DNA from: Ypsolopha sequella
Lineage: Eukaryota > Arthropoda > Insecta > Lepidoptera > Ypsolophidae
Assembly (NCBI GenBank): GCA_934047225.1
Contig: OW203997.1
Coordinates: 4,016,417-4,080,416 of the forward strand
Length of the DNA: 64,000 nucleotides
Direction of reading: 5' to 3'
The translations under genes were made by a program, and so were the position numbers. Of the stretch, positions 56,488-64,000 are shown one piece after another; positions within the stretch are counted from its first letter, which is position 1; every line of letters begins with the position of its first letter. The notes beneath the pieces are model-generated. The model made no database searches and had not been told where the DNA came from. It worked only from the letters and a program-made list of their open reading frames with translations.

Positions 56488-57165
56488 CAACATTCAGATT
56501 TGTCCATTACCTACCCTGCTGAGTAACATTCGATCGAGTAAAAACTAATGGAGAAGGTTTTCCAGCCTCCCATTGCGATGCTAATAGTTCTTGTGAAGAA
56601 TCGTCTCTTTCAACGCGACTTTCCAAGTAATTTCTATTTAATTGTGCACCATACCTATAAATCTAAAAGACCGTCGAACGTTTCAAGACAAATAGCTTTA
56701 GGTCTAGTAGAACAAACTTGATATCTCTTTTATTGGTCATAAAATGTTGTATAAATTATTAGACCGACGAAGTCATCGTTGAAGGTAACGTCATAATTCA
56801 TGTTTTCTGGGAGAATAAAATAATTGTAATGTTAAAAAATGGTATTATGGATGTAAAAATATGTTTGAATGACAAATGTGCAAGAGCGACAATGGATCGT
56901 AGCCGATGTAGATTTGTACTGTAATGTCTGTTTAACCCTCTCGGAGACAAGTATGTGCTTAATATAAAAAAAAATGTTTACTCCAGTCAGATTCGACCTA
57001 AACTAAACTATAACTCCCAAGCGAATGGATACGCAAACTGCAATTTGGACCTGTCTTTGAAGGCCTACTCCTCCCACACGGGTGGTCCAAAAACTTTCAG
57101 AAAAATATATGATAGGCATTATAGAGTAAAAAATAAATTTTAAGTTTCATAAACTGTTTTTCAAT
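56488..57165. other. unassigned spacer
   Basis: AT-rich, short frames only. Confidence 0.5.
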
Positions 57166-57833
57166 TGTAAGTTTTGACAAAAAAAATCGAAGTCATCGAA
57201 AGTTTCACATGATTAACACAAACATTCTCTTACTCCTTCCAAACGCCGAACGCGATTTTAATTATTATTTCACCAAATTATAGAAAATTTTTAGGTCTAA
57301 AAATTTAAGTTCAATTTTTTTTCTGTTCATGATGTCCATGTGAAAAGTATTATTTTCTCCTATTTTGCGCTAGCTGGAGACGCAGTGGTTGTCGTAACAG
57401 CCACTTTTCAAGGCACGCTGAAATTAACATTATTTCAATGTCGTTTCCGTTGATATTTGTACCGACACACATCGAGTTGCTTATTTAGCGTGGTCATACT
57501 GTAAGTTTTGACAAAAAAATCGAAGTCATCGAAAGTTTCACATGATTAACACAAAAAATTATCTTATTCCTTCCAAACGCCGAAAGCGATTTTAATTATT
57601 ATTTCACCAAATTATAGGAAATTTTTAGGTCTAAAAAATTTAAGTTCAATTTTTTTTTCTGTTCATGATGTCCATGTGAAAAGTATTATTTTCTCCTATT
57701 TTGCGCTAGCTGGAGACGCAGTGGTTGTCGTAACAGCCACTTTTCAAGGCACGCTGAAATGAACATTATTTCAATGTCGTTTCCGTTGATATTTGTACCG
57801 ACACACATCGAGTTGCTTATTTAGCGTGGTCAT
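57166..57833. repeat. 334-bp repeat, two tandem units
   Basis: Unit 1 is 57166-57499, unit 2 is 57500-57833. Both start tgtaagttttgacaaaaaaa and end agcgtggtcat. They differ by a few substitutions and single-base indels. The hAT element interrupts unit 2; the remainder of the unit end (acgcctta) continues at 60625. Confidence 0.92.
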
Positions 57834-60624
57834 TAGAGAATACAATCCCGAGCATGTTTTTCAATCCCGGGCTTACGGGATTTTTGAAGCCTTTTCCCGG
57901 GATCCCGGGCCTATCCCGGGATTAGACTATGTGGTTTCTAATTGAGCTAAAATTTAAAAAAACGAGTAATAAAAAAAAATGTCTTTAATGTCTTTGCACA
58001 ACACAAATCAGAACAATAATAAGAAAAGAAAAAACACAAACCAAAAAATACAATACTTTTGCAAGAAATTAAAAAACAGCACAAAATAACTATTTAGAAT
58101 TTCGAAAATATAGTCGCAGAAATATCAAAGCATCCAATGTTTGACTTCCGAGCCTGCTTCGTAGTTTATTGCCAACATAAGCAGCAGCTGAAAACGCTCG
58201 TTCAGGTTCTACGCTGGTTGGAGGAATAGACAATAGATACTTATATGCTGTTTCTAAGTGATATCCACGAACTCCTCCATTTTCGAACAGGCTCATTTCA
58301 CGTCTAATACTATTTGCCAACCCCAATTCATTTTGTACTTGTACTTCAGGATCTGGGGATTTCATACTCTTGTTAATTTCCAGCTGTAACTTTTCCTTTA
58401 ATGTCAATTGGGGTTGGGAGGTTTCTGACCTTAGCTCATCATCTGTTTGTGATCCTGACCTTGCTTCTTCTTCCGTGTTATCTCGACTATTAAGTCTTTT
58501 AACAATACTCTTTATTTGCTTCCTCACTAAAGCCTGTGTCGGAACTGGAAATAAGTCGTGCCATTCCAAATCCGATAATAACTGATTTTCATCATCCATT
58601 CGTGGATTTTGTAAATAATTTAACACGCCAGTTAAATCATCACTTCGTCGTTGCTTTATACGTTCCACTAAGGATGTTTTAATTTTTTTGGCAAGTGCTG
58701 AGTTTTTGCTAGACAGTTGTTTTATAAGAAATTTCAGAGCGGCATCAGCTGTGCATAAATTAGCATCTCGCCGACAGATTGCTTCTACTGTCAATTTAAT
58801 TGGGGTCAGCACATCAACAATTTTATTTACCAATTCAAAATCAACATCTTCTAAACGAATTGGATGATTGAGATCTATAAGAGCTTTTTGAATGCATGCT
58901 TTTAAAAGATAAAATCGCTCCAGCATTGTTAAAAGACTATTCCACCTGGTTTTACAGTCCAAAAGAAGTGACAGCTCTTTTCCATGTTCAATTTTCACAT
59001 ATTTTTGAAGTACTGTTTCATTTTTCAACGGAGATCTTTTGAAATACACTACAACTTTGCGGATTTTCTTTATCAGCTCATTAATATTTTCATATTGTGT
59101 TAACTCTGGTACGTGTTCTGGCGCAAGATCATTTTGTGACATTACGATTAAACCTGATTCTGGACAGTCTAAGTCTTCTAAATGGTGTTCATCATCGCTG
59201 TCGTCCATATAATCAACATTCACAGCTGGTTCAATTATACTATCATCTGAGGTAGGGCTATCTTGCAAATTATTATGTTTTTCATAAAGCACATCACAGA
59301 CCGCCAAATTGATACCATGTGCGAGACACAGTTGTTGTTCAGTGCAAACAAGCCACCCCACCTTTATCATAACATTTGGTCCATCGGTTACAATAGCCAC
59401 GATGTCAGTTTCTAGGGAAATGTCAAATTTACTTAGACGCTCTTGCAATATACGAAGACAATTTTCAGCTGTCATACTTCCGTAAATAGGAACAAGTCCT
59501 AAGTTCCAAAATTTTTTATATGAATGAACGTTGACCGCCATGTATCGTTTATTGGAAGTTGAAGTCCACTCGTCGAAAGAAAGACTAAATCTTTCACCTG
59601 CACTTTTCAAATGTTGTAATTCTGCAGTTACTTGCTTTCTGATTTTTTCACTGTAATTCATAACACGTTTTCGAACAGTGACGGCTGACTTTGGTAAATC
59701 CGTGTATTTTGCTAAGAGCAATTTTCTCAAATCATCTGAGGTTATGAATACACTGAATGGAAATCCATCTAATGCAATCATTCTTGCCAAGATATCATCC
59801 AGGCTATCGTCGGCACTTTTAGTAAAATAATCATCTAACTTTCGCTTGGCTGGCGGCGGTGCTGTGTTCAGATTTTCAGAATCTTGACTTGTTGAAGCTG
59901 ATATAACCTTGATATTATGTTTTGATAACAAATGTGTATGTAATCCCTTAGTTGATCCACCCAAAGTCTTGAGGATGGCTGGGCATCGCTTACATTTAGC
60001 ACTATTCCCGTCCTTCGCAACTAAATAATAACTCCACACTGACGTCGTATCACTGTCTTTTTTATGTTTAACAAAGTCTCCCGCCATTTGATATACTTAA
60101 TTTCAGATAATTGACTTTTAAATTTTAATGGCGTAGCCTACGTAACCCGTCACTGACAGAACAATAAATGAAAAAAATAAAACCTGATTTGCATATTTAT
60201 ACTTTCGTACAGGGAATCCCCGACGGGAAATACCCGCAACAATATTATGATATGAGATGATCGGGTGATTCCCCTGTTGGTCCGTTGGGGAATTACCTTA
60301 AGAGTATTGTATTAACGTATTCCGAGTGGGGAAGTCCCTTCTAAGTTCTACGACAAACATATTATTAGGACTGTACCTGTGTAGTAAATAGTGGGTACCT
60401 ACGTATTGTACGAGTTGCTTTTTGTCGTAATGTATTAAAATAATCTAGGCAAGGTTATTTTCAAGACGCAACGGACTACGGAATACAAACTAGACTTGTT
60501 TGTGGCAATCCCGAAAATCCCGAGATTAGCCAAGTACAGTCCCGGGATTTTCGAGGCCAGAAAACGGTCGGGATCCCGGGATCCCGAGATTTGGGATCCC
60601 GGGATTGTATTCTCTAGTGGTCAT
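57826..60624 (-). mobile_element. complete autonomous hAT transposon, 2783 bp
   Basis: Element 57834-60616. Perfect 17-bp terminal inverted repeats TAGAGAATACAATCCCG and perfect 8-bp target duplications GTGGTCAT at 57826-57833 and 60617-60624. Subterminal regions on both sides carry clusters of CCCGGG/GGGATCCCGGG. A single intact transposase lies on the minus strand. Length, duplication size and gene content fit an active hAT. The right 824 bp are duplicated at the window start. Confidence 0.96.
58090..60087 (-). CDS. hAT-family transposase, intact
   Basis: 665 residues, ATG at 60087, stop at 58090. It excises and reinserts the element in the nucleus. N-terminal BED zinc finger (Cys32-X2-Cys35-X16-His52-X4-His57); RNase H-like catalytic core with SFDEWTS (Asp172) and VTDG (Asp235), followed by the CLAH pair (Cys254, His257) and a KTRWNS motif; a long acidic insertion domain (about 275-330); and the C-terminal hAT dimerisation region with SIPPTSVEPERAFS, GNKLRSRLG and LIFLRLYF. 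No stops or frameshifts. The VTDGPNVM version departs from the common VTDGAxNM. Similar proteins are often annotated as ZBED-like host genes, but the terminal repeats show this is a transposon. Confidence 0.95.
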   Translation of the reverse strand: MAGDFVKHKKDSDTTSVWSYYLVAKDGNSAKCKRCPAILKTLGGSTKGLHTHLLSKHNIKVISASTSQDSENLNTAPPPAKRKLDDYFTKSADDSLDDILARMIALDGFPFSVFITSDDLRKLLLAKYTDLPKSAVTVRKRVMNYSEKIRKQVTAELQHLKSAGERFSLSFDEWTSTSNKRYMAVNVHSYKKFWNLGLVPIYGSMTAENCLRILQERLSKFDISLETDIVAIVTDGPNVMIKVGWLVCTEQQLCLAHGINLAVCDVLYEKHNNLQDSPTSDDSIIEPAVNVDYMDDSDDEHHLEDLDCPESGLIVMSQNDLAPEHVPELTQYENINELIKKIRKVVVYFKRSPLKNETVLQKYVKIEHGKELSLLLDCKTRWNSLLTMLERFYLLKACIQKALIDLNHPIRLEDVDFELVNKIVDVLTPIKLTVEAICRRDANLCTADAALKFLIKQLSSKNSALAKKIKTSLVERIKQRRSDDLTGVLNYLQNPRMDDENQLLSDLEWHDLFPVPTQALVRKQIKSIVKRLNSRDNTEEEARSGSQTDDELRSETSQPQLTLKEKLQLEINKSMKSPDPEVQVQNELGLANSIRREMSLFENGGVRGYHLETAYKYLLSIPPTSVEPERAFSAAAYVGNKLRSRLGSQTLDALIFLRLYFRNSK

Positions 60625-60649
60625 ACGCCTTAAAAGTGTAAACTTGACC

Positions 60650-60838
60650 CGAATCCGTTCCCCTATTATGTGAAAATGTGTTTGTTGGTTTATCTTTCTT
60701 TCACGCAACAACGGAGCAACGGATCAAGGTGAATTTTGCATAGAGATAGTTTATGAGCCGGAGAGTGACATAGGCTACTCTTTATCCTGGAAAAATGCAA
60801 ACGAAATCAGCGCGGGCGAAACCGCGGGCAAAAGCTAG
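60650..60838 (+). mobile_element. Helitron-like 3' end
   Basis: ggtttatctttctttcacgc, aacggatcaaggtgaatttt, gccggagagtgacataggct, actctttatcctgga, then cagcgcgggcgaaaccgcgg and gcaaaagctag. A GC-rich short hairpin just before a CTAG end is the Helitron 3' signature, and this string is common in moth Helitron remnants (from memory). No coding. Confidence 0.45.
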
Positions 60839-61656
60839 TAGTAAATATTTTTGATGGCAATTTGGTCCTTTTTGTACAAAAATAAAAATTTTATGAAAAC
60901 TGCAAACAATATTCGTTTATTTTGGTGTCAACTTCTCCCCTTAGAATAGATTACAAAGAAGTTATAATTGAAAAGTAAAATAAAAATTTCTTGATTACAA
61001 AAACTTGTTACAAACATATAACACTAGTTTCTACATTAAGTTGTTGTGAAGTGGAAACTAGGCTCTACCCTGGAACATTAATGAAATTTTATAAATCAGT
61101 GCTTAAAAAGTAACCAACAATAATTTAATTAGAATAATAAGATATCATAAGTAATTTTTTAACGAAGTACTGTTACACACTTTAGTACCTAAGTCTATTT
61201 TTTTATATGACCTAGTAACCAAGTATGAAAAATAATCTGTCACTCAAAATCTCCATCAACACGTGCAAGAAACATAATAAAAACACACCTTACGACATTG
61301 TTTAAACTTTTTTTGTGAAATATCTACGTGGTTCGAATAAAAAACAAGTGCAGTCTGAATAATGCTACCCTGGCCGCAATATAACCACCAGCCTTGGCTC
61401 GTGGTGAAGAAGTAATAAACTAGAACAACCTGTATAACAAAATCCTTTCCTACCGCGTGCCTATACAGGAGGACCTTAACTGCCAAAGAATGATGATGAA
61501 TTTTGTATGAAACCTGCCTTGATCACCACTACAAATGATGTTACTTCATTGATTCTAAACTCCAGATTAAAAAAAATATATTTTCCTCAGATCGATGGGG
61601 TATGTATAAAAATTGTACTTCAAGAATAAAAAAAAAATTAAAAATAACGGTTTATT
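60839..61656. other. unassigned spacer
   Basis: AT-rich; no gene. A lone half unit of the downstream minisatellite (actccagattaaa) appears at about 61559-61572. Confidence 0.45.
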
Positions 61657-61976
61657 AAAACCATTGGCTCCGACTTAGTATCCAGATTAAAACGATTAGC
61701 TCCGACTTAGTATCCAGATTAAAATGATTAGCTCCGACTTAGTATCCAGATTAAGACGATTGGCTCCGACTTAGTATCCAGATTAAAACGATTGGCTCCG
61801 ACTTAGTATCCAGATTAAAACGATTGGCTCCGACTTAGTAACCAGATTAAAACGATTGGCTCCGACTTAGTAACCAGATTAAAACGATTGGCTCCGACTT
61901 AGTAACCAGATTAAAACGATTGGCTCCGTCTTAGTATCCAGATTAAAACGATTGGCTCCGACTTAGTATCCAGATT
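61657..61976. repeat. 32-bp minisatellite, ten head-to-tail units
   Basis: Consensus aaaacgattggctccgactt + agtatccagatt. Exactly 10 units (320 bp) with no spacers. Variants are shared by neighbouring units: 'agctcc' in units 2-3 and 'agtaacc' in units 6-8, which shows local unit duplication. Confidence 0.97.
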
Positions 61977-64000
61977 TCCGAATTTCAAGGAGAGGCAGGG
62001 TAATGAAAGAGAACCTTTCGGTACCACTCGCTATTTGTTTTGGTGCAGTGTACACTGTACGTCACGTGATCACGTCAACTCATGTCCCGGTATTTTTAGA
62101 GAGCTTTGTTGCTATAACAAAAATTTAAATATACTCTTATGTTGTACATATATTAAAAGCTCTTATTTGGTACCTATGCAGTCTTTATTGGATATACTTG
62201 CCTACAAAATTGCTTACAAGTTTGTAGGATTTCAAGATTTTTTGCAAATATTGGAATCAATTTTATTATGAGACGTATTCCTCACTTCTTAATCATTTGA
62301 GCTGCGTCAATCAACCAATCAAGTAATCTCAGATAAATGAATTAAAATAAATGAATGATACCAAATTGGTGTAGGTAGTTTACAAGCAGTAAAAATGTAT
62401 ATCAAAACAACGACTGGTCAACTCATATAATAATAAAAGTCTCGAATTTCTGGTACATTAGTCTAGTTTTTAAGGTAGTGGTTAATATAGCAGAAATAAT
62501 GTATCTGGCAGTCGGGTACATAAAAGAATAATCCTAGAACATTATCAAGTGATAATTGTTCCTACGATAGAGAAGCGGCTCCTATTTCAAATTAGGGATG
62601 CGTTCGAAATACAACACTAGACAACAGATTGTCGAACTTTTTTATTCATTTGGGCTTTACGTTTCGTTATTCCAGGTATTCCTTTTTTATCCCATTAGCA
62701 GGTAGAAGCGAAGAGATCGTGGGATGGGTCTCCCGTGGCTCGATAGATGTTCCCTTTTCAATTAACAGTGAAATGATATGGTCATTCACATTGTCGTGAG
62801 GATATTTTTATTAGCTTGTTGTTAAATTAGTTTTTGGTTACTAACTATCCTCTAAGAGTCATAGCAAAGCTTGTTCGTAAAATTATTGACGAGCTAACTG
62901 GTTTAAAAAAGAAATACTTAAGTTACTAAAAGCACTTAAAACTTACAGAGACATTAAATATTAACTCAAATAACTTTCAACAAGTATGCATAATATATTT
63001 TATCCTACTTTAAGTAGCAGCCTGCAGCTTTAACAATACTAAATATGGTAATTTTAGCGCAAACTATCTTTTTTCCCCTTTTTGTAAACTGCTACAAACG
63101 CACCAAATGCATTACCCGAAATGATGCTAATTTTGAAACCAAACATGACGAGAGTGCAGGCAGGTGGCTTTTGAACCAACTATCGACTATCTAAAACAAA
63201 GTGCAAGAAGGCTCTAAAAGTGTTGAACCAATATTTTGTAATAATATTAGAACTTCTGTGTCATTTTGGCTTTTGTTTTTGTAACATTTCGAACTGGATC
63301 GAGTTTTTTGTTGCTTAACAATAAATTTAAAACAACCTCGAAAGTTTTTATGGTTGTATGACTCAATCCTTAAAATACTTTGTGTTACTTTACCACACCT
63401 CGTTGAAGATGTGGTAGAGGAACACTTCATTTGTAACAAACACCTACTTCATTTACAAAAGGCTTCTTTTGTTGTGAATCAATAGATCACACCTCGGTGG
63501 ATAAAGAAAGGAGTAACTTTAAAACTTGTTATCTTTCTAAATAATTTTTTGCTTCACCAGATACCTAACCGTTTTAGAAACCTTTAATGCAGCTGGTACT
63601 GACTATAAAAAGACTTAACATCAATTAAGTTAAGCAGAATAACTCGGCTTTATTACTGAGAAAGCTTATTTTACAGTCAATTCTTTACTATTAGTATCGT
63701 AGAGTCAAGATTGTGGTTTTTGTAATCCCTATCAATTTCCAATCCCCTCAGCGGTATTTGAAAGCAGTGAAAGCTTATTTGAGCAGTTTATCTTCAGCTA
63801 ATACTATATTATGGCCACAATTTACCGATATTTACAGAATATTGTCTGTGATCCTCGACGTATTGTTAGTTTTATTGCTTCTGCTAGCTTGAGATTTCTG
63901 TTCGATATCTCTTTTATAGCCACAGGTTCTATTGGTAATTTATAATTCTTTTTCAAAATGCTCGAAATTATAGTCGTATAAATCACTGTTTGCCTACCTA
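61977..64000. other. unassigned AT-rich spacer to window end
   Basis: No supported gene. A short frame at 62035-62271 and a minus-strand frame at 63191-63439 show no domains. No repeat family shared with the rest of the window was seen. Confidence 0.45.

Noticed and set aside
58370..58585. plus-strand ORF within the hAT transposase
   Set aside because: Antisense shadow of the transposase.
58090..60087. domesticated ZBED host gene
   Set aside because: Perfect terminal repeats and target duplication show a transposon, not a host gene.
61657..61976. CRISPR-like array
   Set aside because: Units are contiguous 32-mers with no spacers, in a eukaryotic setting.

Overview
The window looks like transposon-packed, AT-rich insect DNA. 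The repeat families (a tRNA-headed SINE with a 'gggtgtcagag' end, a non-LTR 3' end reading 'ggctgatg...', CTAG-ended Helitron-like fragments) are ones I associate with moths and butterflies, so Lepidoptera is the best guess. This is inference from family resemblance; no species can be named. I find no host protein-coding gene that I can support. The window reads as an intergenic stretch or a long intron filled with mobile elements.

Layout. 1-824: right end of a hAT transposon, cut by the window edge. 1.4-10.8 kb: a three-layer nest, in which a tRNA-type SINE was hit by a 711-bp non-autonomous hAT element (8-bp target duplication) and by a complete 8.36-kb endogenous retrovirus of the insect errantivirus (gypsy/Ty3 with env) type. 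10.9-30 kb: MITEs, a 5S rRNA-derived SINE fragment, SINEs, non-LTR 3' ends, and an insertion with a 12-bp duplication carrying a conserved ORF of unknown role. 30-39 kb: mostly featureless AT-rich DNA. 39.7-40.8 kb: a 5'-truncated CR1/L2-like non-LTR element. 41-57 kb: sparse repeats. 57.8-60.6 kb: a complete hAT element with an intact 665-codon transposase. 61.66-61.98 kb: a 32-bp minisatellite of ten units. The rest is unassigned.

Two elements look recently active. The endogenous retrovirus has LTRs that I read as identical, a 4-bp duplication, tRNA-Ser-type primer site, polypurine tract and open gag, pol and env frames. Env has no usable start of its own. A leader ATG followed by a consensus splice donor before gag, and an acceptor 5.7 kb downstream, would supply one in frame. 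The hAT element has 17-bp terminal inverted repeats, a perfect 8-bp duplication and an intact transposase. Its last 824 bp are repeated without visible difference at the window start, so two near-identical copies lie about 60 kb apart.

All coordinates and alignments were made by eye; no database or folding search was run.
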